Source: Nitrospira sp. CR1.3
Lineage (GTDB): Bacteria; Nitrospirota; Nitrospiria; Nitrospirales; Nitrospiraceae
DNA length: 64,000 nucleotides
NCBI GenBank assembly: GCA_014055525.1
Contig: WIAH01000004.1
Span: 62,001-126,000, forward strand
Direction: 5' to 3'
The notes under the pieces were generated by a model, which saw only the letters and a program-made list of their open reading frames with translations, was not told the DNA's origin and made no database searches. Within the stretch, counting starts at the first letter, position 1. Each line of letters opens with the position of its first letter. Positions 36,201 to 43,719 of the stretch are shown here, piece after piece. The position numbers were made by a program, and so were the translations under genes.

Positions 36201-36385
36201 TGTTCACCTATTATCTGCTGGAAGGTTTGCGGGGAAAGGCCGATGCCGACCGAGATGGCATCGTCACGGTTGATGAAGTCTACGGGTATGTCGCGAAGAA
36301 AGTTCCTGAAGTGACCGGACAGAACCAGCATCCGATTAAGAAAGGCGAAGTCGAGGGCCAGTTGATCCTCGGCCATGTGCGGTGA
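33272..36385 (+). CDS. exported WD40-propeller caspase-family protease
   Basis: A 1037-residue multidomain protein. Start GTG 33272 has AGAGGG upstream; ATG 33299 is an alternative that opens directly on a signal peptide (GLLSGGLLLLCASAFA). Seven WD40 repeats (about 40-330, e.g. GHTNEILAVAFSPDGRLVAS) should form a complete propeller. Two CARDB/NEW3-like beta domains follow, then an SH3b domain (VKIHSGAGNETSVIASAV), an Ig-like domain and a C-terminal caspase-fold peptidase (C14). The catalytic His864 (YYAGHGA) and Cys922 (SDSCYSG) are both present. Bacterial caspase homologues usually cleave after Arg or Lys. It heads the exported-protein region and stops four bases into the frame before the YVTN gene. 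Confidence 0.9.
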   Translation: MSGKGRLRVMQKRTSAGLLSGGLLLLCASAFALEQTTRLLAGHTNEILAVAFSPDGRLVASSGTDQTIRLWEPDTGHDLRVLRGHLGAVHALAFSPDGKLLASGSADTSIRVWDVASGRELRAVTSTFGAVRAVTFSADGKTIATGGNDGSFRLWDAASGKELKSVRGQFGVVFALRFSPDGKVLATGSSDMQVHLWDLATGRQKQALTGHTGAVHSLAFHANSQWLASASGDGSIRLWDLESGQEHLTLTGHKGEIYAITFAPDGKTLVSAGADGTVRVWDVASGSERHTLGGHKGPVWSVAISPDGALVASGGRDRTVRLQPPTPPTLSAQLSEKMQRRGNEIGTPPSPPPLPEADLAIRPMEAKAGSEVTLTLTVKNTGKGPLYRFQARIKSDDPALDGHLFYLGKIDGGQSADDVVIVKVPVDRPDGSIPVRLEFEEYNGFVPDQLKAMLALKGLPRPRFAFTMQIVDDGSGSSVGNGDGRIQKGEAVDLLVTIKNVGTVPAQNTSMELSVPPSQSLKLNKTLLEFGSLKPDEAKHATVNLFVGRDIKEEQLPVRLFIKERGSHTTLDETVKVAIDHRTAPQVIATNKLVTIGPASVKIHSGAGNETSVIASAVKDQGLAVTGELGEWYRVQISAKEIGWIAKADVKDVQEPVKGDMPIPAIAGSPVVKLFQNAPPVIALATPSDGTEVGAERINLTGAAASEKGVARVEIRLNGQLITQRESRGIAVKPGGSDIQTNLEFSERLVLQEGKNQIVVTAIDRENLAAHRTLHVTRVVDRGKIWAVVIGISHYKSVQPLRYADKDALAFHDYLANHIGIPKEQTTLLLNEQATLMNLKRTLGTDLRRKAGEKDTVIVYYAGHGAPEADASAGDDDGLEKYIVPFDADPRDLYTTGLPMREIETIFQRLTPERIIFISDSCYSGATAGRTFATASRRAVVSENFLARLSKGKGRIVLSASKASEVSEEREDLGHGVFTYYLLEGLRGKADADRDGIVTVDEVYGYVAKKVPEVTGQNQHPIKKGEVEGQLILGHVR

Positions 36386-36426
36386 TCAAGAACATGGATT
36401 CAATCCCAATTCATTATGGAGGAATC

Positions 36427-37461
36427 ATGAGGCGTTTAAATTATTCAACTCCGACAGTGTTGCTGGCAATGACCCTGGCCGGTTGCGCCGGTGCGTTCGA
36501 GCCGACAAAAATTGGTTCGTATGCGCTTGAGCAACCTGCCGCCTCCGCTGTACCGCCATCGGTTCCCTCACGCATCTACGTCGCCAACGAAAGCAGCAAC
36601 GATGTGAGTGTCATTGACGCGACGAGCTTTCAGGCGGTCGGAACGATCCCGGCGCTCAACCATTCGACGCACGACCTGGCCGTCAGCCGCGACGGCCGGA
36701 GACTCTATGCCACTAATCTCGCCTCGGGCCGTGTCTCCGTCATCGATACGGTAAAACGCGAAACCATCGCCTCGATCTACACAGGCGAACGCTGCCACGT
36801 TGTGGCTTTGAGTAACGACGACAGCCAACTGTGGGTCGCCAACATTGGTGAGAATACGATTTCCATCGTCGATACGACGACGTTTAGAATTCTCGGAACG
36901 ATCCCGGTAGGTAAAGGACCGACTGGGCTCACCTTCTCGCACGACGGTCGCTTTGCTTTTGTCAGTTCTCAAGGTGAGAAAACGGTCGGCGTCATCGACA
37001 CCACGTCCCATCAGGTCGTCAAGACCATTCCGGTCGGGGCCAATCCGCATTTTCTGGTTGTCGGTCGCGACGGGCATGTGTGGGGCGTCAACACGGGACA
37101 AAATGACGTGTACGTGCTGGACCCTGAAACCCACGAAAAGGTCGGTACATTTACAGTCGGTGACAAGCCGCAGCAGATCGCTTTCGCTTACAAGGGGACA
37201 GCAGGACCATTGGCTTATGTGACGGTCGGCAGCCAGAACAAAGTGGTCGGCCTGGGCGGTGATCCCGGCAATCTCAAAGTCGTCGATGAGATTGCAGTCG
37301 GCGAAGGCCCGAACGGCATCTGGTCCAATCCGGAAGGCACCAGACTCTTCGTGGCCCATGACAAGGGAAACGAAATCCGCGTCATCGACACTGGCACCGG
37401 CCAAACCATCGCAACCGTGCCGGTGGGACGTAAGCCGATTCGTGTGGTCGTGTCGAGATGA
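36427..37461 (+). CDS. YVTN-type beta-propeller lipoprotein
   Basis: A 344-residue protein. ATG 36427 is set by GGAGGA at ideal spacing and opens a lipoprotein signal with lipobox LAGC. The mature part is a run of about seven YVTN/SMP-30-like repeats (IYVANESSNDVSVIDA; LWVANIGENTISIVDT; VFVAHDKGNEIRVIDT-type blades with GTIPVG linkers). Such propellers bind proteins or metals at the cell surface. It lies 41 bases after the caspase gene and is probably co-transcribed. Confidence 0.85.
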   Translation: MRRLNYSTPTVLLAMTLAGCAGAFEPTKIGSYALEQPAASAVPPSVPSRIYVANESSNDVSVIDATSFQAVGTIPALNHSTHDLAVSRDGRRLYATNLASGRVSVIDTVKRETIASIYTGERCHVVALSNDDSQLWVANIGENTISIVDTTTFRILGTIPVGKGPTGLTFSHDGRFAFVSSQGEKTVGVIDTTSHQVVKTIPVGANPHFLVVGRDGHVWGVNTGQNDVYVLDPETHEKVGTFTVGDKPQQIAFAYKGTAGPLAYVTVGSQNKVVGLGGDPGNLKVVDEIAVGEGPNGIWSNPEGTRLFVAHDKGNEIRVIDTGTGQTIATVPVGRKPIRVVVSR

Positions 37462-37567
37462 CTCAGGCTGAAGGCGGAAGGTCGGAAGACCGAAGGCTAA
37501 AGACTGAAGGCTGACAAAAGATCAGTCACAGACGATCGAACAAAGACCGGATATGACGGAGGAGATG

Positions 37568-38200
37568 ATGATTACTCGACTTTTGATGACAAGTTTGTCA
37601 CTTGCGATGTGGGGCACAGTCGGAACGGTTTCTTTGGCGCAGGCCGACAATATCCCGATCGGTTCCGCCACCAACGCGATCGGCACTTTGACGATTGTCC
37701 GGACCGACGGAGTCCAGCAGCGGCTCCAGGGCAAGGGCAACGTCCCCCTCTATGAAGGCGATGTCCTCAAGACCGACGGCAGCAGCCAGGCGTTGATTTC
37801 TTTCGCCGAGGGCATCGAAGTCGCGCTCAACGAAAACACGTCGTTCAAGTTGCTCTCCCGCTGGGAGAAGGATAAACCGACCGTGCGCATCCTTCGTTTG
37901 AAGCAGGGCGAAGTATGGGCCAAGACCGCCGGTGGCCCCAAGCGATTTGAAGTTGAAACTCCGGTCGCGACGGCGTCCGTTAAAGAAACAGAGTTCAATC
38001 TGAAAGTTCAGGAAGACGGGCAAAGTATCCTCACCGTCATCGAGGGCATCGTGCAATTTGGCACCCCGTTTGGCACCTGCCCGATCAGAACTGAAACGAT
38101 CAGCTATGGCGTGCGCGGGAAGAAATGCACGAAGCCGGCGGCGACCGATGCCAAGGCAGCACGAGCCTGGACCGATGCGCTGCATGGGACGGGAAAGTGA
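37568..38200 (+). CDS. exported FecR-domain protein
   Basis: A 210-residue protein; ATG 37568 fits GGAGG five bases upstream and a signal peptide (LSLAMWGTVGTVSLAQA). It carries a FecR-type domain (PLYEGDVLKTDGSSQALISF, NENTSFKLL, LKQGEVWAKT, VETPVATASVKETEFNL). FecR domains usually relay signals to sigma factors, but no membrane anchor or sigma gene is present here, so it is probably a soluble periplasmic version acting as a structural or sensing module. Two cysteines near the end may form a disulfide. Confidence 0.8.
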   Translation: MITRLLMTSLSLAMWGTVGTVSLAQADNIPIGSATNAIGTLTIVRTDGVQQRLQGKGNVPLYEGDVLKTDGSSQALISFAEGIEVALNENTSFKLLSRWEKDKPTVRILRLKQGEVWAKTAGGPKRFEVETPVATASVKETEFNLKVQEDGQSILTVIEGIVQFGTPFGTCPIRTETISYGVRGKKCTKPAATDAKAARAWTDALHGTGK

Positions 38201-38318
38201 GCCGGCGCAAGCTGGATGCCGGGTGCTCAAGGGTCGATGGATGGCCGAGAACTTCAGCCGTTGAACCTTCTCCCCAGCGCGGACGACAGAGGATTGGTCT
38301 GGAACGGAGGAGACGCCT

Positions 38319-39122
38319 ATGACGCACGCCTATCACAAGAGATTTCGCATTGCTCTCTCATCGCTGATGTTGGGGGCGGGGCTCGCGCTGGCTTGTCCGA
38401 ACCTTGCCCGAGCGACAGTTCTTGGCCCGGATGGAGGCACCGGTGGAGTCCCTTTTCGATGGGAATGTCCAAAGGGATCGTACTTCGTTGGGTTTCAAGG
38501 CAAGGCAATCACGTTGATCGATCGGATGCAGCCTTTGTGTGCTCCATGGATGCATAGCGCCAATATCTTCGGGCCCTTTTCGGTCGGTCCTACTTTTGGA
38601 GACAGCCGAAAGGGTCAAACATTTTTCTCAACTTGCAATGACAGCAGCGTCAAAAACCGGGCCATTGCCAGCTGGACTGTATATTTCTTCAGTTCGGGCA
38701 GCAAACATGTCTCCGTAGTAATTGGCGATTGCAGGAGCGTTGCATCACCACGAGGTCCGAATCGTGGCTGGACGCTTGGACAGTTCTCCCCCAAAGACCT
38801 AATTAATACGAAGGATGTTAGTCACGAGTGTCCGTTTGGCGAACTTGTCACCGGCATTCATGGACGCAAAGCGGAGTTCATCGATGCGATTGGGTTCATC
38901 TGCCGTCCATTTCCACCTAAGCCTCTCCTCCCGTTCGAAACGAACGTCAATCCAAACGCCAAGGCTCCAACGCTGCCTCCCTCATCAATTGCACCGCCTC
39001 CGCCGCCTCCGAGCAGCAGCGCTCCCGCGCAGATGAACCGATCCTCGAGCATGTTCACGACGCGTGGGGTGGACGAGAAGGAGGCGGGCAGTGAGACTCC
39101 TGAGCCGGCGAAGAAACCGTGA
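38319..39122 (+). CDS. exported protein with paired CPxG modules and RGVDE tail
   Basis: A 267-residue protein with GGAGGAG upstream and a signal peptide (SLMLGAGLALACPNLARA). Two copies of a module with pattern CPxGxxxxGxxGxxxxxIDxxxxxC are visible (CPKGSYFVGFQGKAITLIDR and CPFGELVTGIHGRKAEFIDA). They probably form a disulfide-stabilised beta domain; I cannot name the family. A Pro/Ser-rich linker leads to the motif TTRGVDEKEA (Arg codon at 39063) and a charged end. The paralogue at 39192 follows directly. Confidence 0.7.
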   Translation: MTHAYHKRFRIALSSLMLGAGLALACPNLARATVLGPDGGTGGVPFRWECPKGSYFVGFQGKAITLIDRMQPLCAPWMHSANIFGPFSVGPTFGDSRKGQTFFSTCNDSSVKNRAIASWTVYFFSSGSKHVSVVIGDCRSVASPRGPNRGWTLGQFSPKDLINTKDVSHECPFGELVTGIHGRKAEFIDAIGFICRPFPPKPLLPFETNVNPNAKAPTLPPSSIAPPPPPPSSSAPAQMNRSSSMFTTRGVDEKEAGSETPEPAKKP

Positions 39123-39191
39123 TGAACCCCTCTCCTTCCTCCTCTCCCCTCCTCGGGGGGAGAGGGAGCGTGAGGGGCGAAGGAGGAACGC

Positions 39192-40457
39192 ATGCCACCC
39201 GCCCATCAAATCATTCGCCGCTCCCCTCTGCCCCTGCTCCTCCTGCTGTTCGTATTCCGGCTCGCTGTTCCAGAGGTCAGCCTGGCGACCGATCTGCCGA
39301 TCTACGGCGGCTTGGGAGGAAATGAGGATCGAGCGCAATGCCCTCAAGGATGGTACCTCGTCGGCCTTTCAGGCAATACCGGCTCGTGGGTGGATCGCGT
39401 TGCTCCAATTTGCGCCCCCTGGCTGCCGGCCAAGCTGACCTTTGGCCCGACGTCGATCGGTCCATCGTTCGGGATGAGCACGGGTGGAGGATATCGCGAC
39501 CCGAAATGCACCGGCTCAGGCAATAACACCCACGCCATCCAGTCCTGGTGGATCCACGTTCTTCGATCTGACGATCACTATGTCCAGTATGTCGAGATGT
39601 TCTGCGCGTCACTCACCGCTCCTGTGTTGGCCAATTCCGGAAGGCGTCTGAGTTTTGGGGAACACCCGAACGACATCGAGGAGATGGTCACCGGTGGTCC
39701 CTTTGCTTTTGGGTCGCAGCCGCCGTTCCAGGGCTGCGCTGCCGGTGAAGCCGCAGTGGGATTTCGTGTACGGGCAGGGCGGTACGTCGATGCCATTGGG
39801 CTGATCTGCGGACCGATCCCATTAAAAGTCGCACCCGCCACGAAACTTCCCGGCCCTCTGACCCAAGCCCCCTCTTCTACGGTGACGATGAATCCACAAG
39901 CAAAGAACATGAAAATAGCCGCTGACATGTTCGTCATCACGAAACCTGTCCCCGGGCAACTGATCCCACACGGCAAGCTCATCATCATTGCGACTGCCCC
40001 CGAGGCGCCTCCAACGGTGGGACCTCCCAGATACGCCGAGTTGGAATTGAGATGTCTCGAGGCTCCTTCGAATCTCCAGTTTTCTTCCCCCTACTTCCAA
40101 GTGATCACTGTCGAAGAGGCGAAGCTGCGTCGAGGCTATGCGGTCGACCAACGGGTGACCGGCGCCTGTTCCGGCGGTTGGCAAGTGCGCGCGCGGTTCA
40201 GCTTGAATGCACCGACGGGTCCCTGGAGTGCCGCGGTCCCGTTCCAGCTTTGTTTCAACCACTGTCCGGGCACGCCACCGTCTGCGATTCAACAGACGGC
40301 TCCGTCGCCCTCATCATCGGTCATGCAGTCCGCTCCTTCCTTGCAGAAGAGCACGAGCAGCTCGCTCATGATTCGCCCGCGTGGGGTGGATGAAAAAGGC
40401 GGCGAACAGGGCACCAAAATGGTCGACATGCCACCGCAAATGGAGAAGAAACCATGA
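39192..40457 (+). CDS. exported protein with paired CPxG modules, beta domain and RGVDE tail
   Basis: A 421-residue paralogue of the preceding protein, with GAAGGAGG before ATG 39192 and a signal sequence. Two CPxG-type modules (CPQGWYLVGLSGNTGSWVDR; CAAGEAAVGFRVRAGRYVDA) are followed by a beta-sandwich-like domain (KPVPGQLIPHGKLIIIAT; WQVRARFSLNAPTGPWSAAV). A Pro/Ser linker and IRPRGVDEKGGE close it (Arg codon 40380). Its stop overlaps the next start (ATGA). Confidence 0.7.
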   Translation: MPPAHQIIRRSPLPLLLLLFVFRLAVPEVSLATDLPIYGGLGGNEDRAQCPQGWYLVGLSGNTGSWVDRVAPICAPWLPAKLTFGPTSIGPSFGMSTGGGYRDPKCTGSGNNTHAIQSWWIHVLRSDDHYVQYVEMFCASLTAPVLANSGRRLSFGEHPNDIEEMVTGGPFAFGSQPPFQGCAAGEAAVGFRVRAGRYVDAIGLICGPIPLKVAPATKLPGPLTQAPSSTVTMNPQAKNMKIAADMFVITKPVPGQLIPHGKLIIIATAPEAPPTVGPPRYAELELRCLEAPSNLQFSSPYFQVITVEEAKLRRGYAVDQRVTGACSGGWQVRARFSLNAPTGPWSAAVPFQLCFNHCPGTPPSAIQQTAPSPSSSVMQSAPSLQKSTSSSLMIRPRGVDEKGGEQGTKMVDMPPQMEKKP

Positions 40458-41497
40458 TGGCTGTCCGCTACCTTGTTTTCTCGATGGTGCTTATTGTCGC
40501 AGCGACATCCGCATGGAGTGCTGGTTTTGATGGGCCTGGCACGGCGCCTTGCGGTCTCACACCGACACCCACTGGGCAATTCACTTTCACGACCGCGCAG
40601 TACAGCGCAACAGGACAGTGCACCACCTACGGATCGCTCGGTGCGCCGCGGACATTCCCCTATACCGTGCGAGGTTCCTTTTCAAAAAACGTTGCCGAAG
40701 AGATCATCGAGATCGTTCCCGCTTCGATCTCCGAACCGAGTCATCCTTCGGGGAAATGGACGACACGCTATACCTGTGCTTCAGACCCCTGGCTGACCCC
40801 GGATGGCCCTCCGTACGAAGCCTCTCTGTTGCGGCTCAAATGTCCCATCATCAGCCGCACCGGTCCGACACCGGCTCAAGAGGGCCCCAGAACCTCATCG
40901 GACGGAAAACGTTTACCGACCATCGGAGAACTGTTCGCACTCTGGAGTTCAGCAAAACCGATGACGGCATGGACATTAGCGCCGGCGGAACGTCAAGCCT
41001 TGACGGCAAAACGAGATGCGGATCTTGCGGAAGCGAAGCGAAAGGCCGATCAACGCCTCAAGGCCGGCATCCAGCAGCAGTCTCTAGTCCGGCCGATCGT
41101 GCTGGCGCCGACGGTCGGACAGCGATTTTTCAATCAGACATCAGTACCCATCAAATTATCCCCACCGCAAGGCTGGGTGGAAAGACAGGTCGAGCTCGAC
41201 GGCACACCTGTCAAAACGGGGCGGATGTATATGGTGCGAATCGAACGGAAAAATGCGATTGGAAACTGGGTGCCGCACGCCACCCTTCCCGTCGGAGCCC
41301 CTCAAGCGGAATCGGCGACGGGCTACACCGGTTTCGGCGCCGGCGCTCCGCCCAGCGGAGTTACCAGCCCAGGGTCATGGCGATTAAGCGCGCAGATGTC
41401 CTCACCCACGCAGACTGGGTGGAGCGACTGGGTGGAGTTCATGGTTATGGCGCCGAAAACGGCGATCCAAAAGACGCCGAAGATGTTTGGGCAATAG
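40454..41497 (+). CDS. exported hypothetical protein (DPWL family, copy 1)
   Basis: A 347-residue protein overlapping the preceding gene by four bases. The signal peptide is MVLIVAATSAWSA. The N-terminal half has a Cys-containing beta region with TCASDPWLTPDG, shared with the next protein (CDKDPWLQPSTC). A helical stretch (ALTAKRDADLAEAKRKADQR) leads to a C-terminal beta-sandwich like that of the 39192 product (LAPTVGQRFFNQTSVPIKLS; WRLSAQMSSPTQTGWSDWV). It has no RGV motif. Function unknown. Confidence 0.65.
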   Translation: MMAVRYLVFSMVLIVAATSAWSAGFDGPGTAPCGLTPTPTGQFTFTTAQYSATGQCTTYGSLGAPRTFPYTVRGSFSKNVAEEIIEIVPASISEPSHPSGKWTTRYTCASDPWLTPDGPPYEASLLRLKCPIISRTGPTPAQEGPRTSSDGKRLPTIGELFALWSSAKPMTAWTLAPAERQALTAKRDADLAEAKRKADQRLKAGIQQQSLVRPIVLAPTVGQRFFNQTSVPIKLSPPQGWVERQVELDGTPVKTGRMYMVRIERKNAIGNWVPHATLPVGAPQAESATGYTGFGAGAPPSGVTSPGSWRLSAQMSSPTQTGWSDWVEFMVMAPKTAIQKTPKMFGQ

Positions 41498-41561
41498 GAA
41501 ACTCTTTGGAAAAACACCGGCCATAACGTAATCGCGGCCTGTGGGAAGTCAGGAGAACGAC

Positions 41562-42986
41562 ATGGTGACGTCAGAGCACCAGAGGAGGAAATCGATCACA
41601 GCTAACCATGACAGAAGCCGGCGATGGATAACGAGAGCCGTCGGCGTCATGCTTGTGTTCACTCTTCATGCGGTGCCCACCAGCGTGAAGGCAATGGGAC
41701 GGCTTCTTCCCCCTCCATCCGGTCCCAGCATCGAGATTTTGTGTTCAAATCCGGTGATGAAAAGTGCACCGACATTTCTGAGTTTTCCTAAAGGATCAGC
41801 GAAATATCCCTTCACCTCCTACTGCACCAGTCCGAGCGTGCCCGGAGCCATGACGCTTCGTTGGGAGGGATCCTGGACTCCATCGGAAACCAGGCAGGAC
41901 CGTCCCAACGCATCCGAATCCATCACCATCACGGCATACGAAGGCTTTTTGTCGCAACGTGAGCCGGGAGGAAAAATCATTATGTATTGGACTGGCCGTT
42001 GCGACAAAGATCCGTGGCTTCAACCCAGCACCTGCGATCGCTTCGGGTCCTATGTGCCGCCTGATGTGCGAGATGCATTAACTCGAATCGACCACGAACG
42101 GTTTCCGTTGACCTGGAATTCGATCTCGTCTTCCCTGAAGCAACAATTGAACAAGCAGTATCAAGCAGCAAATCAGCCAAAACCAGCGCAGATGAGCAGC
42201 CAACAGCGCATGCAAAACATGGTGGCCCAGCCGCAACAAACTCCGCTCGTCACACAATCCCAGCCAACGCAGAACATGGCCATCCAACCTCAGCAGCCCC
42301 AAGTCATGACGCAATCCCAGGCTGCGCAGGCAATGGCGGTGCAGCCGCAGGCGGGGCCCAGCACCGGACCGAGCGCACTGGCTCGGTCAGGGGTCTTTGC
42401 ACGAGGCGTGGACGAGAAGGAGGGTGAAAATACAGAAACCTCGGATCGGGCCGTTCTGGAAGAAGGCACTGCTGACATTGATGAGCCTGTTTCCGTAAAG
42501 CTTGATCATCCATTCCACACGCTGGATGGGAAAGGCAATTCCATTAAACTGAATCCCGGCATCTATGAGGTCGGCCCGGTCATGAACGTGCAGCTTGCGA
42601 TGGCCCAACAGGATCAGCCAACTGTCTTGCTGCACGCCGAACAAGACACACATCAGATCCCCATCCACCGCGCGATTGCTGTCGTGATACCTGGTCCATC
42701 GGAGGACCTGCATCTCTTGTACTTGACACCGGACGGAAGGCGCTTCGACGCGGTCGGTTTGGACTCGGGGGTCACGTCTCGCAGGGTGGAGATGGTGACC
42801 CCGCTCAGCGACGCAGCAATTGAGAAGGCGGTAGCCGCGGCTTTAGCTATGCCGAGTGCTCGCTCCTCTCCGCCCTGTCGTCCCAACTCGTCAGAAACTG
42901 GTCCGCGTTGGATTCCGGTGCCCTGTACTATGCCGTCATTACCGGCAGCTGCTGTGAGTCCTAGGCAAGGGAGCAAAGGTAGATGA
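41562..42986 (+). CDS. exported DPWL-family protein with RGVDE linker and SGV domain
   Basis: A 474-residue protein; ATG 41562 follows CAGGAG. After a signal peptide (GVMLVFTLHAVPTSVKA), an N-terminal domain with CDKDPWLQPSTC resembles the preceding protein. A Gln/Met/Pro-rich low-complexity stretch leads to FARGVDEKEGE (Arg codon 42402). The C-terminal domain (KLNPGIYEVGPVM...GLDSGVTSRRVEM) is also found in the products at 47058 and 57367. It is the one protein joining the RGVDE motif to that domain. Stop and next start overlap (ATGA). Confidence 0.65.
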   Translation: MVTSEHQRRKSITANHDRSRRWITRAVGVMLVFTLHAVPTSVKAMGRLLPPPSGPSIEILCSNPVMKSAPTFLSFPKGSAKYPFTSYCTSPSVPGAMTLRWEGSWTPSETRQDRPNASESITITAYEGFLSQREPGGKIIMYWTGRCDKDPWLQPSTCDRFGSYVPPDVRDALTRIDHERFPLTWNSISSSLKQQLNKQYQAANQPKPAQMSSQQRMQNMVAQPQQTPLVTQSQPTQNMAIQPQQPQVMTQSQAAQAMAVQPQAGPSTGPSALARSGVFARGVDEKEGENTETSDRAVLEEGTADIDEPVSVKLDHPFHTLDGKGNSIKLNPGIYEVGPVMNVQLAMAQQDQPTVLLHAEQDTHQIPIHRAIAVVIPGPSEDLHLLYLTPDGRRFDAVGLDSGVTSRRVEMVTPLSDAAIEKAVAAALAMPSARSSPPCRPNSSETGPRWIPVPCTMPSLPAAAVSPRQGSKGR

Positions 42987-43453
42987 CAGATTGGATCAAC
43001 TCTCCACACGCCTGTCTTGTCCTGGTGATCTGCGCCCTCTGGCCCTTGTGGTTGGCGCCAGCTCTCGCCGCACCGCCCAAAACCGAGCCCTGTAGTCTGC
43101 TAACTGCGGCGGAAGTGGAGCAAGTCGTCGGCAAGCTCAAGGGCAGTCCGAAGGCTGATCAGGAAGGCGACGCAAAGTGGTGCAACTATGAGTTCGCCAA
43201 CGGCAAGGACGCGATGGAAGTGTGGGTCTTCCCGGCTGATGCCATCGAGCGTGGACGGAAGGTCTCCAAGAAGCCTGTTGCGGTAAAGGGATTCGGCGAC
43301 GATGCCTTCATGGACCGCGGCATGCACGGCCTTAACTACGTGAATCTGTTTGTGAAGAAGGGTACTGTCACGGTGAAATTCTCCCTTCAAGAGACCGTCG
43401 GAGACGAAGACAAGCTGAAGGCGTTGGCACAGAAGGCGCTCGGCCGCTTTTGA
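42983..43453 (+). CDS. exported SLLTAAEV-type protein
   Basis: A 156-residue protein with signal peptide ending LAPALAAPP. The mature N-terminus PCSLLTAAEVEQVVGKLKG is the common opening of small bacterial surface domains such as DUF3558-like proteins. The rest is a mixed alpha/beta domain (KWCNYEFANGKDAMEVWVFP; VNLFVKKGTVTVKFSL). Function unknown; it overlaps the previous gene by four bases and ends the first translationally coupled run of the region. Confidence 0.6.
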   Translation: MTDWINSPHACLVLVICALWPLWLAPALAAPPKTEPCSLLTAAEVEQVVGKLKGSPKADQEGDAKWCNYEFANGKDAMEVWVFPADAIERGRKVSKKPVAVKGFGDDAFMDRGMHGLNYVNLFVKKGTVTVKFSLQETVGDEDKLKALAQKALGRF

Positions 43454-43510
43454 CGTTTCCCCATCATGACGGAGAGGGTTTCCTATTGGGGGATTGACCC
43501 AAGAGAGATT

Positions 43511-43600
43511 TCTCCCTTATCCTTCCCGCCACTTGCCAGTCTCTCGGTTGCAGATCGGCAGTCCCACGAGTCTGGAGGCCGTGCTTGAGAGTCAGACCTG
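43511..43600. repeat. degenerate intergenic repeat, third copy
   Basis: This stretch, ending GGAGGCCGTGCTTGAGAGTC, matches the tail of the repeat at 48441-48570 (GGAGGGATGCCTTGAGAGTC) and has a similar TTCTC..TATCCT..CCC segment earlier. It lies about 120 bp upstream of a secreted-protein start, as does the 48441 copy. Confidence 0.35.
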
Positions 43601-43719
43601 GTTGTAATCTACCGGCCCTTCCTTTCAACCGACATCTACCTTCATTTGAACCTTTTTCCGATTTCCCGCGACCGATTCCACAGAAACGGTCGATTTCGTC
43701 GAACCCCAAGGAGACGAAA

